A stretch of 64,000 bases of DNA from Melieria omissa (taxonomy: Eukaryota > Arthropoda > Insecta > Diptera > Ulidiidae): positions 154,681,920-154,745,919 of the forward strand of contig OZ020267.1 of the NCBI GenBank assembly GCA_963971225.1, read 5' to 3'. How positions within the stretch are numbered: the stretch's first letter is position 1; every line of letters begins with the position of its first letter. Shown one piece after another: positions 11,401 through 23,359 of this stretch. A model generated the notes under the pieces. That model was not told the DNA's origin and searched no databases. It worked only from the letters and a program-made list of their open reading frames with translations. The position numbers were made by a program, and so were the translations under genes.

Positions 11401-14012
11401 CACCTATTGTCGCGTTCCCATTCGGGCGTCGCGTTGACCGCAAAAATCGATGGACCAGAGTATTTACAAAAATTATAACAACAATAAATAATGCGCGTTG
11501 CGATTGAGTTAGGTTCGAGCGAGGCCGCCGCAGTGGAAGACAATGGCCACTGTGCGGCCGACTTTTGCACTGGCGAACTGAGGACCTGAAGGAAACTTAA
11601 GGTCGAGTTCTGATTTTCCGCAGTTCCTGCTACCAATTACACAGAAACGTCACAAAATGTCACAACAACGGAAAGTTTAATGCTTGCTTACATTGAAGAG
11701 GCACTCAAGTCGTTGTATTTTGCCATTTAATAAATAATAAATATTGTGTTCTCGCGAACAGGACAACAAACTTCAACAAACTTATGAAAAGGCAAATGTT
11801 AAGAGATTAGATTTCATAAAAGAAAAGAAAGGCTGTCAGTCACTTTGTATAGGAATATTCGAAGCTATGCTCTGCTGCTCTGAACAAAACCAAAAGCTTG
11901 AATTTTCGTCCTCCAACTATCCTCAGCGATGATGACCGACTTGGCGAGGTGCATGACCTTCGAGCGCCGCACACCGTCGCGCCGCCTGGAAGACACCCAG
12001 CCGTCATTGCGCGTAAAATGCTCTTTTTATGAATTTCTACAAATATCCGCCTGCACGAGGACGCATGTGTGAGTGTGCGCGCCACAGTGCATTTAATTCG
12101 AATGTGCGCCTAAAAGCACACTAGACCCATCTGCACGCATCAGCATACTACGTGTGTGTGTGTGTGTGGGTGGTGGATGCTGCATGGCGGGTAGTGGCGG
12201 TGCCAATGACAGCATAAAGATTTGTATCGCGCATAGTAAAACATTTCGTGCACCGCAAAACCACATCCGCCACCGCTCTGCTCCGCTGCAAAAGCACTCA
12301 ATAGCGTCGCGTACGCGTAATGCTAATTAAATTCGCTTTTCGGCGGCCGGAATTGCGTGCGTAACCTCAGGCATTTTCCGCTATTTGATTGCCTTTGTTG
12401 ATTGCTTTTATTGTCTTTGCGCTGCTTTGGGGGCAATTATAGATTTTAACACATGCCTCAGAAATATTGCGCCCGTAAATTTCGTCACTTCATGCGGTTT
12501 TTATCGCGCAAATTAAGAGCGCTTCGCGACTGCGTTCCAGTGCGCAGCATTACTGAAGCGAGACGCAAACGCACATCCAGTCATACGAACAATTAAAAGA
12601 CGACGACGACGACGGCACGCACGCCACGCTCGTCCGTAGTGGCAAATCTCGTCGAAGCCGCCAGTGCCAAATGAAGACGCGCACACGCACACAGCCGCAG
12701 TGATGGAGCCGCGCACACACACACTCGAATGCGATGGAGTTAATTGAGCGTGGCTTATCTTAATTTGCAGATCAAAGCCCCAAAAGCTCTCGCCGGATTT
12801 TGCATGTTCCCTGCGCTTGGCTCGCTGCGTCTGGCATCGACAGCAGCGGCAATGGCGTCAGCCAACTTGTCTGTGAGTGTGTGCGAGTGCAGTCGCACTT
12901 GGGTGCAAATGGTGTACCCATTTGTTTTGATTGATTTGTCGAATTGTTTCAACGTATTTAACAATTCTTATAAAATCGGAGAGGTCCACAGGAAAGCAAT
13001 GTTCCTCAAGAGGTCAGCAGTATTGCATCGAGGAAACACTGTAGTTGAAATTTCACTGTATTCTTAAATTGCAAAAAGTAGTTTTAAAGTCAGCGGCTCT
13101 TACTTGTGAACAACCAACGAATGTGCGCTAAAATTGCTGTTAAGTTTTGTGTATTTGTTTTTTGTTTTATGCGTAAACAGAAAAAACGTCAACAGAAACT
13201 TTCAAAGTACCTAATAAAATAAAACTTTTTATGTTGTTGTTTTCTTGCTAATTTTTGAGCTAAACACGTTAATGTGATGAGAACAGTTCGCATGGAGTGC
13301 GAGTTGTATGTGTGTGTGTGTGTCTGTGTTGACAGTTAACATAAAATAGCAACAGCAACTCTGACCTGAGGCAACTGGAAGCCGGAAAACCTGGCACACG
13401 TGTCAGCCGCCACTACAGCAGCGTCGGACAACGCTGCTCGCGGATGGGAAAGCAACAACTGCGCACCAACGACCAACAACGCAGTGAGCTTTGAAAATGC
13501 GAAGCCTAGAAATGTATTCAATATTCCTAGCAGCCTGCAGCTTTCGGACGAAGTCAGTAATGAAGGCCACTCGTGTTGTTTGAAAGAGTCGGAAGAAGTC
13601 AAGGCAGTGAAAATGAAAGGAGCCGCTCGAAGGGCACATCTCATTTTATAGAAGTTAGTTGCACCACTGAAGGTGCGGCAGATGGCGTACTGAGTGGGAA
13701 AAGTGACGCAGTGGCAGGAGACGAAATGGCTCTGAAAAGATGTTATTTAAAAGTAATTAAATAGTTAGAAGTTCTTGGAAAGTGACAACTGAAAAAATCT
13801 CGCTTTGCAATGTTTTGTGCAATTTGGACATAATGTCCTTTTTAAGGGAATTTCTGAATTAGATGTATATCCTATGGAAATTATAAAACTTGTGTGGAAA
13901 TAAATTTATTTGGTAAAAATTTCCTAAGAAAGGACAGCGTGAAAGGATTTAAAAACGGACAAACAACTTTGCGGGCAGTGGGAGATATTTTGTTTTACGA
14001 TTGAAGCCCAAA
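8443..14012. other. Non-coding DNA with microsatellites
   Basis: No gene is supported. Simple repeats: a CA-rich run near 9838-9862, TG at 10750-10763, CATA at about 10917-10943, TG at 12151-12170, GAC at about 12599-12615 and TG at about 13308-13324. A well-formed TATA-like octamer (TATAAAAG) lies at 10868-10875 on +, but neither a good initiator nor a coding frame follows it. The longer frames around 10.7-11.4 kb overlap on both strands and show no protein character. Confidence 0.55.
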
Positions 14013-14015
14013 TAT

Positions 14016-14102
<87 letters not shown>

Positions 14103-14151
14103 TTTCTTTATTTCTTTATTTCTTTATTTCTTTCTTTATTTAATTTATTTA
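14013..14151. repeat. (TTTA)n tetranucleotide microsatellite, left part
   Basis: About 30 near-perfect TTTA units run up to the left end of the mariner element, turning to TTTC/TTTA mixtures in the last 50 bp. The tract continues after the transposon at 14894. The two halves were therefore one array, later split by a TA-targeted insertion. Confidence 0.95.
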
Positions 14152-14893
14152 TCAGGTGTACAACTTTGCTTCCGCCGTTTTTTTCCAAAATTAAAAGCTT
14201 TATTGCGAAAAAGTGCTTACATATGTATTATTCAAAGTATTGTCCGTCGCTAGCGACAACTTTCTCCCATCTTTCCGGCAATTTTCGGACCCCGGCTCGA
14301 AAAAAGGAGTCCTCTTTTGACGCTATCCATGAAGCAATCCATTTTTCCAATTCTTCGAAGGATTGAAAATGTTGATCTGCCAGGCCGTGTGCCATCGAAC
14401 GGAATAGGTGGAAGTCAGAAGGGGCGACATCTGGGGAATACGGCGGGTGGGGCAAGACTTCCCATTTCAGCGTTTCCAGGTACTTTTTGACCACTTTTGC
14501 GACGTGAGGCCGAGCATTGTCGTCTTGGAGGATGACTTTGTCATGTCGAAATCACCATTTTTAAAACGTTGAAACCACTCCCGACACGTTCTTTCACTCA
14601 GAGCAGCATCACCGTAAGTTTCTGAGAGCATTCGATGCGCTTCAGCTGCATTTTTTTTCGAATTGTAACAGAAAAGTAAAACTTCCCGCAAATGGCGAGA
14701 ATTGGGCACATAAACGGACATTTTCGAGCGTGAATAATACGAAAACAAGAACAACTGTCACTGAAACGGCGATGACAATTCGTTAGGCACTGTCCACACT
14801 CACTTTAAAGGCATTACAATCTATGTATTTCAACCAGCCTCAGCCGGTACAGCCACCTATCGGAAAACGGCGGAAGCAAAGTTGTACACCTGA
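14152..14893 (-). mobile_element. Internally deleted mariner transposon
   Basis: This 742-bp element has perfect 30-bp terminal inverted repeats beginning TCAGGTGTACAACTTTGCTT, flanked by TA at 14150-14151 and 14894-14895. The minus strand carries both ends of a mariner transposase gene joined by a deletion (see the pseudogene entry). A full mariner is about 1.3 kb, so roughly 0.55 kb is missing. Perfect TIRs suggest fairly recent movement, or mobilisation in trans by an intact relative. It sits inside a TTTA microsatellite, which offers TA targets at every unit. Confidence 0.92.
14228..14721 (-). pseudogene. mariner transposase remnant (N- and C-terminal parts)
   Basis: The reading starts at the ATG at 14721 (MSVYVPNSRHLREVLLF...) and covers the N-terminal helix-turn-helix region, including NAAEAHRMLSETYGDAALSE and RTCREWFQRFKNGDFDM, typical of mariner-family transposases. 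At about 14545 it jumps, out of frame, to the C-terminal catalytic part: LQDDNARPHVAK, WEVLPHPPYSPDVAPSDFHLF and the end RWEKVVASDGQYFE with a stop at 14228. The second and third catalytic aspartates keep the D34D spacing (DNARPH to PSD). The first catalytic aspartate and the inter-domain region are deleted. The encoded protein cannot be active; a source of transposase elsewhere in the genome would be needed for movement. Confidence 0.92.
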
Positions 14894-15232
14894 TATTTAT
14901 TTCTTTATTTATTTGTTTACTTATTTATTTATTGGTTTTTTGTTTGTTTTCTTATTTATTAGTTTTTTAGTTTATTATTTATTTATTAATTTCATTATTT
15001 ATTTTGTTACTTCTTTATTTATTTATTTATTTACTTATTAATTAATTAATTAATTAATGTTAATTTATTTATTTATTAATTTATTTAATTATTTATTTAT
15101 TTCATTATTTTTTAATTTTATTTATTTACTTATTTATTTATTTGTTTATTTATATATTTATTAATTAATTAATTTATTTATTTATTTATTTATTAATTTA
15201 TTTATTTATTTATGTATTTATTTATTTGTTTA
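14894..15232. repeat. (TTTA)n microsatellite, right part, degenerate
   Basis: The TTTA array continues to the right of the mariner for about 340 bp. It is far more interrupted than the left part, with TTTG, TTTC, TTAA and TTAATTAA variants. The contrast between the uniform left part and the degenerate right part suggests they have slipped independently since the insertion, or that the insertion landed at the boundary of a pure block. Confidence 0.92.
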
Positions 15233-18200
15233 AATAAAGCGCAGAAAAAAACGCTTCAAGTGTTTTAAGAGCAATTCCTTAATTCTTGTTGAAAAATTGT
15301 GAACAGTTCATTTGTTGCTTCGAAAACATGAGGTAAACACAATGACAGATGTTCATTGCAAAAAATCCTCTACACATGAATGTATGTACATATGCGTGTC
15401 TATATTTACTTGTACATACATACATATATATGTATGTATGTATGTATGTGTGTGAGCAAATTCTAATCATTTAGTGCTATCGGTGAAAGCAATCCATCAA
15501 CATTGTCAAAAAGGACAACAAGGACGACGACGACAACGACATCGTTCGCTATGGCTGGCTGTTCTATCACTTGGCAGATTTCTTCATTCATTTCGTTGAG
15601 CGAGCACTCGCTCAAGACTTTGCCTTCGCCTGCACCTTCAGTCTCGGCTGGGCTTGAAACACGATACGACATTATGCCACAGACGCACACATGTGCGTGT
15701 CTGTGTGTGTGTGTGTGTGCGATTTCAACGTGTAGCGTAGCAGATTGAAATGAAGCTGAAAATTAACATTAATTAGTTGTGAAAAGGATTTATGTCACTC
15801 AGCTGTTATTAATGTGTGAGCATGGGCGAGCTGAGAGCCTGCTGTTATTTGTATATAGTGCACACACTTACACATACATATGTATGTGGATATGTCATAT
15901 GTGTCGGTGGGCATGAAGGCGTCTTTTCTGAGTGTGTGTATATTTAGCTGAGTGTGGGCGCATTTGTCGCTATTAGCGTTTCAGTACTTAAGTAGATTTG
16001 CTATTCAAGTCTACGCGTACACTTACACACACACACACACACAGGCAGCAGCACAAACTAGCGCATTATTAGCTACTGAAACAAGTTAATTTGTTGATTT
16101 GCAAATTATGACGGATGCGCAGTTGGGCGGGTTTGTGTGCGAGTGAGATTTTTTCAAAAGAAGCCTGAAGGAGCATTGGTGCGCATTGGCAGCCATGAAA
16201 GTTCCACCATTTCATTTCATTTGCTAATGAGTGTCGGTGTCCTTCCATGTGTGGGTAAAAGAAAAACAAAAAAAAACTTGCAGAATTTTAAAAGGTTGAA
16301 AGTTATGTTGTAATTTCTTTTCAAAATTTTATTTTTAAAATGTTGCCCAGCTGTTGGCCAACTCCTCACGTTCCTTGCATTTTCAGGTGTACCCGTGTCG
16401 CCTCCTTTCGCTGATCCATTTGGCTAATTTCTAATTTTGTCCGTTTGCATTTTCATGATGACGAATGCCGACCAGCGTCAGGCATCCGATTTTCGTAATC
16501 AAGTTAAAAGTGTTGCAGCGCCACAACAAACCAATGCACAGAGTTCAAGTCGAGCGTTGGCGCTCTTGGGATACTTGACCCTGTGTCGTTTCCCATTTTT
16601 CGACAAACAGTCGAGAGCAACACGAGGACTGCACTGAAATGGCGCCACCACTGTTTGTAGAGTCACATAAAAAGTCGTTTCGGCAATCAGCTCGAGAAGG
16701 AGCGCCGCAGGTCAAATGCCACAATTCAATCAGTTATGAAATCGGCCAAACGGCTTCTGTCAAACGTGTTGCAACTTTAAAATCTTAAATCTGCCATAAG
16801 AACATTCCACAGAAATGCGTTGAACAACCTTTGCATTTACATGAATATAAAATTTGTTCGGAGTTGTGTTGGATTTGTGTCACAGAGTGTGTGAAAAAAA
16901 CTTGTTTTGCATCCTTTCACTTTGGCCTGAAATAAGAATTGTTTCGCACGTTATGTTATTTTCTATTTCTGCAAAAATTTCGCATAGTTCTGCACAACGT
17001 GAAACCAAATCATTGTTTCACACAAAAAAGGTTCGATGTGGTGATTGGCTTACGAACTCCGCGGAAATCTTACGTTGTGCGCAGTGTGTAAGATGTGATT
17101 TTGTTTCTTGTTTTCTCATTTGTGCCAACCCTTACCTGTAATTTCTCTGGCCATAACTGCTGACACTGTTGGCACTGGAGTAAAGCTGGCGCGGCAGAAA
17201 GTATGCGACGGACGAGGGGACGAAGCGTAATACAGCACAAACACAAACATTATCAGCGACATCGCTTAATTCCCGTACAATTGCAATCCAATCAATGTCA
17301 CTTCAGCGCAGCCAGTGGAGCGAGCGAGCGAGGGTGCGAACAAGCGTGGAGCGGAAGTTGCAAGCGCGGCGCTGAAATTGAAAGCCAGCAACGAAAGGAC
17401 GCTGACAGCAGCCGAGAGTGCAGGCATAGCAAAAGCGACGCTTGCTGCAAACGCAGGGGAAAGTGTTGGAGTGGCAGAGGAGGCGGGGCAAATTTGTAGT
17501 AGCGAAATTGTATCCGACATTAATTCCACAATGACGACATTAAGCAGAGCGGGCATGTCGATGGGGCGACGTTCGTCGTCGAGGCGAGGCGAGTCCTCGC
17601 GGCGTTGTGTGGGTGCTGGGCAGCAGCGGCGCCGCAGAAACCCAAGCGACGTTGGAGGGGTTGGCGCACATTTGAAGAACAATTGGAGACAAAATTGGAC
17701 AAGAGCCCGAAGCTTTTGTTGTGATGCCCGAAAGGACACTTTGTGTTTAGTGTGTTGGTGGCCGCAGCGGCCCGAAACCCCTCGTTGCGGCAGACGCTGC
17801 TGCAGCGATTGCGCGCCCTTGGCGAGGGGACTGCAAGTCGCTTGTAGCGTCGCTGAATACAACCTAAGCGCGCGAAGTAAAAGAAGACAACAAACGACAA
17901 CAGCCAGCAACGCGGCAGCCGGGAGGCAAAGACGCAGCGAGACGTCAACAACGCCGAGAAGGTCGAAGTGAAAGCAAAATGGATACGTCGATTGTAATTG
18001 CAAAATTAAATTGAACAGCGGAAGCAGCAGCAGCAGCAGCGCGAGTGCAAAGCACAGCAGAGACGGTTGCGGGGCGGAGCGGGCAGGGCGCAGGCGGCTC
18101 GAGATTGCTGCTGAGCGCCAAACGCAGACGCACACGACGCTTCGGCTCCGGAAGGAGATGAGCGCGAGGAGCAGCCAGCGGCTGCAGGTAGCAACGGCTG

Positions 18201-19717
18201 AAACAACAACAACAACACCATAGGTGCAATAGTCGAGGCAACGGAATTCCGGCTCCGGCGCATGAGAATCAATCCAGCAGCTATAGCCGCCTTGGCTGCG
18301 CCGCTACAATTGCCAGCTGCAAGTTTTATTGATGGAGAGTAGTGGATCGAGGCAGCGGTGACGGCAGCGTGGCTGGAACCAATGCTGCTCCACTTTGTGC
18401 CGTGCGGCTTTATTCTGTTTTAGCGCAGCAACGTCTGTCGCTGTCGCTGTTGGCACACGATTTGTTGTTGTCTTGCTTAAATTATTTATTTTGGGATTTC
18501 TCTTTGCCAACTCTGCGCAAATCCCATTCAATTTGGCTTTGATTTACAATTTTACACTCCACTTTGCTGCGCTAATTCGTGTTGACACGCAGCGGCGTAG
18601 CGCGAAAATACTGATGATTCGGCGAAAGTTCCTGGAACACTTTCAATTAAAAGGACCCGCAAGTAGCTCCGAAACACTCAAAACCTATTCAAATCATTTC
18701 AAAGGACTTTTGCGAAAAAACACCAGACGAAGTTTTGGCAAATTCCAAATACGAACTGGAGATTTTCAGACTTTTCTGCGGTGCCAGACAGACAGCGGAC
18801 CGCTTCGTCAATTGGGCGCTACTGGCCAACATCTCGTTTCATCTGCTTTCTCCGCCTCGCACTTTGGCTAATCCTTTCGCCCTTCTTCTGCTTTGTCGTT
18901 TTTGTGCAAATGCTGCCAAGGATTAAGAAATTTTCGCGCACACAAGAGCACAGAATTCGCGCGAATCGGCGAGCGGCATCGAGCAGCAAGCAGACTGCGG
19001 CCCATAATGACGAATGCGCTGCAAAGCTGCTTAGCGCGGCGGACTTTTTCGCGTCAGCCGACATTGTTGCAGCTTTAAAGGCCGCAAATTATGTTGGCTA
19101 CAAATTAAAATCGATTAACTTATAAATTAACCTCCACCACATTACTCGTATTTAATTTGTGCGCGATACACTTCGCTCAGTAATTTGCAATTTAATCATT
19201 TTTCAAAATACTGTTTGGCATTTTTTCTGGCAAATCGACAACATGAATGAAATTGAATTAACGTCAGCCAGCCAGCCGACCTTTGTGCAATTCTTAATTT
19301 GCCATTATTATTGCCACATTGTGAATCGGCGCCAAAGGTGGTTTATGACGTTTAAATGTGTTGCGTGAGTAAATTTTATGACTACGTATTTATGCCTGTT
19401 TAGCCTGTTCCATATTTGCCATTGGGTTCAAAATTTAGCATTGACACTCAAATTGTTTTGGTTGTAGTTGAGCCTGGGAGAAAATTTACCCTGCGGTAGC
19501 GACAACTTTCGTTCGTTGGGCCCTTTGTTAGGGTGCGAGTGAATCGGGGCTCAGTAATAGATTATACCAAATGTTTTTCACACATTTTCTACAGATTTGC
19601 GGGCTCAACTAAGTTCCGAGTCCGTAACTCCTACATTTACTTTGTATTCAACATTTGTTGCTTTTATAAAGTTAAACGTATTCAAGCCAAATCCAGTTAG
19701 TTAGTACCTCAACATAT
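15233..19717. other. Non-coding DNA with a GC-richer, 5' UTR-like island
   Basis: Contains a symmetric CATA/TATG tract at about 15415-15452, TG at about 15702-15719 and CA at about 16024-16042. From about 17160 to 18250 the + strand becomes GC-richer and purine-rich, with AGCGAGCGAGCGAGG, repeated GCAG/AACAAC units and an AGC run at about 18021-18039. Both strands stay open for 200-290 codons there. The predicted products are low-complexity, with no domain and no consistent frame. Fly 5' UTRs and promoter regions often look like this, but no gene can be attached. Confidence 0.45.
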
Positions 19718-20080
19718 TGTTACGAAAATGACTTCTCTAAGTTCGTATTGGATTGTGCTTGAAAATAAGACTACTTTAGTTACTCAGCGCAAAACGCAGT
19801 CAGAAACCAACAATCGCTTTATTTACAAATTTACACTTGTTCTACTATTGCATGTTTCCTTTGCGCTGCACACTGCTGTTTTTATATAGGTTTCTGAAGT
19901 TTCTTGCACATTCCAGTTGTACTTTCTCTCTCGATCGTCCTAGCACAACTTATTACCGCCGCGAACCATCCTTGCCACATCGTAGTTATAGCCAACCGGC
20001 CGTACTCCAAAGTGCATGCCTAAAAGTATGCTTGGAAAAGCATTCATGCATAGCACAGCACAGAGTGCCTCATCGTTACA
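19718..20080. mobile_element. Solo LTR of a Gypsy-type retrotransposon
   Basis: A 363-bp block begins TGTTACGA and ends TCGTTACA, the canonical TG...CA LTR boundaries with near-matching inverted ends. It is flanked by a perfect 4-bp duplication, ATAT (19714-19717 and 20081-20084). A 4-bp duplication of alternating pyrimidine-purine sequence is typical of insect Gypsy/errantivirus-type LTR elements. No primer-binding site, coding region or second LTR is present nearby, so this is what remains after LTR-LTR recombination. Orientation is unclear: a TATATA-like motif lies near 19881 and an AATAAA on the minus strand lies near 19818. The family is not identified. Confidence 0.6.
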
Positions 20081-20084
20081 ATAT

Positions 20085-22755
20085 TTCATTATAATTTGAA
20101 AATTTCAAAAGACTTCATTTTGAAAATTCTAAACAAGTAGGACGATTCATATTCGTCTCTCATTCATTTGCTATTCTGTTGCCATGACACGTTTCCTCTC
20201 TCTCTTTCAGAGTTTTCAAATTTAATTCAACACTTTTCTCAGTGCACCCGATAAAAAATTCATTATATAGTCAAACATTGCACGTGCATAATTTATGCTA
20301 ATTAGACGAATTCGATTATTCGCGCACATAGCGCACATTCGATATTTCAAAGTGTGTTTTATGTGCTTGCGACAGAATTTAATTAAATTGCAGTGTATTA
20401 TACAATAATTTATTTTAAATTCGCTGTCTTTAAATTGCAATCAGTGACGTTGGCAAAAATATGACGTTGGCAATAAAAATTCGATATTGCAGCAAACCAT
20501 AAATAAAGCATTCGCCTAAAGCATATGAAACCCAACCGAACAGTTGTCGTCGCTTTTGGCAAAACGCAGACTTTAACTTCCGCTGGCTTTAAACCCGCTT
20601 CGGCTGTTGGTTGCACGCCTCAAAGTATGCAATGTCGCTTTAATGTTGGGCTTAACAATTCCTCCGATCGCTGCGGCTGGCACATTTAAACAATTATTTG
20701 CATATATATAGTCGCTGTTGTCCGTTGTTGTTGTTTTGTTTTTGTTGTCTGTGTTGTAGTTGTTGTCGTTGCTAAAATTGTTCCGCAACCATAAATGCCG
20801 AGAACAAACTACGAATTTCCTACAAATTGCAGTGAGTGGCGAAAATTAAAGCGAGTCAGCATTTAGCCCGAATCCGGCCAGCGGCGACCGCCAATAGTGG
20901 GTCAGTCCACAGTCGACAGTCGACAGCAGGTGTGTCCACGGACCATTGGCGTGGGGAGCCAAGCTCGTTTGCGCCAGAAGTAGTGCCAGCAGTAATTACT
21001 GTTTGTTGTTGTATTTTTACGGTAACTGCTATTGTTTTTCTCGCTGCTGATGTTGCCAGTGTTGTTGTAGTTCGTGTTGGTGTTGCTAGCGCCGGCTCCC
21101 CGCTCTGGCAGCGGTGTTTTGTCGCCACTGATAATTATCCTGCTGATTGTCCTTGCGACCAGGTGAGAGTTTATGAAGATTACGCGCAACGGTAAACAAA
21201 TGGAAAGTGGAATAGCGGGAAATGGGAACTGGCAAAGGTGCGAACATCAGCGAACGCGGCCAACGTTGTGTTTTCGGTGGAAGGTCACTTAATTTTTATG
21301 CAAATGCTCCACTTGTCGTTGGGCGGCGGTCGACTGGGAGTTCGGTCAGGGAGAGTCGAGTTCGCTGCCAGGGATATGTGTAATTAAGGCGGTGCGGACC
21401 CCACAGTTGACGACTGTTTTGCGTTGCCTGCTCACTCGGAATATTCATCTTGTCCATGGATGGTGGCGGTTGTTCTTGTTGCATTTGATTGCTCGCCCGT
21501 GGAAAACTTTTGTTAATTGCTTTATTTGCTGTTGTGTCGAGGGTTGAAATTATAATTTTTCGATTCAAGGAACAAGTTGACAGCAAATTGAAAAACAATA
21601 ATTAACGAAAACGTGCAGAAGGATTTGCTCGCGGAAGTTGAGTGATTTTCTTTACACGTTTAGCCTTTTGGGCTCACAAAGTTTTCAAAGCCTAAAGGTG
21701 TGACGTCAAAAATACATTCTAATTGCTTTGGCGCACATTGAAACCAACACAGCGTCGACAAAATTTCCCTCCTCTCAATCACGATGTCGTTCGCGGTCGA
21801 TAGTGGCTCGCGGTCAATCAAAGTTCGGCAGCCGTGTTACGCAGCAAGCAGACGTGGCGTGCCAGTGACTCGAGAAATAGTTGCATACATTTTTAATTAT
21901 TGTACTTGGGAACTTCAGTCATGCATTGCACCCCGCTCGAGTCGCACTCGTCTTCTCCGCCCGCACTGAAAAGTTCGGAGACGCCTGTCAAATGAAGCGT
22001 AAAGTGCTTCAACATTCGTAAAGTTTTCATAATAAAAAATGCATGCGAACGAATACAAAAGAAAGCCGATAGTCCAAGAAGCAGAACAGACAAAAGGCCA
22101 GACAGCGCCGACTCACCGTCCGGTCGTGAGACCTTCAGCTTCAAAGTCAAAGCGAAGCCTTAGAATAAAGTGCCGGCGATTTCAAACCTGCGTGCGCAGC
22201 CGCCATAGTCCTGGCGCCTTCGCTTACGTTGGCCTAAGTTTGCTTTAAATGCCCACAGCAATGACGATTTCCAGTGTCTCAATGTCAAAGTCCTAATTGC
22301 TGTCTGCTCGGCTGCCGTGAGCCGAGTGTATTCTTTTACACAATGCCCAAAGTTCGCACGCTTTCGGGTTTGTTCCGTCACAGTTGGCTGCGGAACAAAT
22401 CAACTAGTAGCAATAAATCGGCAACAGCCACAACAAGGACGAAGAGGAATTTTCCGCTTCTGCTGCTCGTATTGCGTGGACTTGCCGTTGGTCGCCTTGT
22501 CTCATCTTGCGCAACACCTGGCGCGTTGTTGTTGCTGGCATGTATTATGCATATCCTGTAACACTGTCAGCGTGCATTGCTGATAGACAGCAACAACAAA
22601 CTCACACACTTCGACACAGACACACATTCAAATGCGACCGTCTCCGTGCGCCCAATTAGAGTTCAGAAGGTCAACACGAACTCGATGTCAGTTGACAATT
22701 GGCGCGTAAACACAAGAACCAGTGGCCGAGCGCAGAATGCAGTGTGGGATGATGC
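20085..22755. other. Non-coding DNA
   Basis: No gene is supported. A TTG/TGTTG-rich segment occurs at about 20725-20780, and the 20836-21195 stretch is open on both strands without protein character. Nothing else stands out at the sequence level. Confidence 0.55.
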
Positions 22756-23359
22756 CAGTGTTGCCAGACACCAAAAATGACTTTCTTCTGAATCTAAAAA
22801 AAAATACTGAAATTTCCTCCTAAAACTTAAAAAAATCTCCTAAAATTATTTTTTTATATTTATATTATTTTTTATAGTTTGCCTCACTTTAAAAAAATTA
22901 AATTTCCCATAAAAAAAAATTATATGTATTTATCATTTTTTGCAGCCTTTTTTTAATGCAGCCTTTTCTTATTCATCTTCAGCTAAGCAACAAAAACTTG
23001 ACAAAAACAAAAAATATGACAAATGAATTAAATAAAAAGTATAATTTTTGGAGGGATTTCATTGTGACAGCAATAAGTTAAAACGATATGGAACGAGCTT
23101 ATATTTTGTAAGCTTAAAAATTTTCAACACAATAGGATGCTTTGACTATTAAAATAGTTGCAAAAATATGTTTTGTTGTCAGTGTTCCCAATACATCATA
23201 AAAATGTCCCAAAAATCCCCTATGGATCCGAAAATTCTTCTAACGTAAAATACAAATCTCCCAAAATGTCTTCTAACCAATTCTTTCTCCTTAAAATTCT
23301 CCTAAAAGGCCAAGAATCTCCTAAATCTAGGAGAAATTTCTCCTGATCTGGCAACACTG
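22756..23359. mobile_element. hAT-like non-autonomous element, low confidence
   Basis: A 604-bp AT-rich block is bounded by inverted CAGTGTTGCCAGA termini (left at 22756, right end at 23359). CAGTG-type termini are common in hAT transposons. The interior is rich in repeated CTCCTAAA and TCTCCTAAAA words and codes for nothing. The adjacent 8-mers (GATGATGC and GAGGACAC) agree at only five positions, so an 8-bp target duplication is not demonstrated. Another inverted-repeat origin is possible. Confidence 0.4.

Noticed and set aside
17266..18135. 289-codon minus-strand open frame
   Set aside because: It overlaps a 218-codon + frame; both are products of GC-rich repetitive composition. The predicted protein is Leu/Ala/Cys-rich without domains or a plausible signal-plus-body layout.
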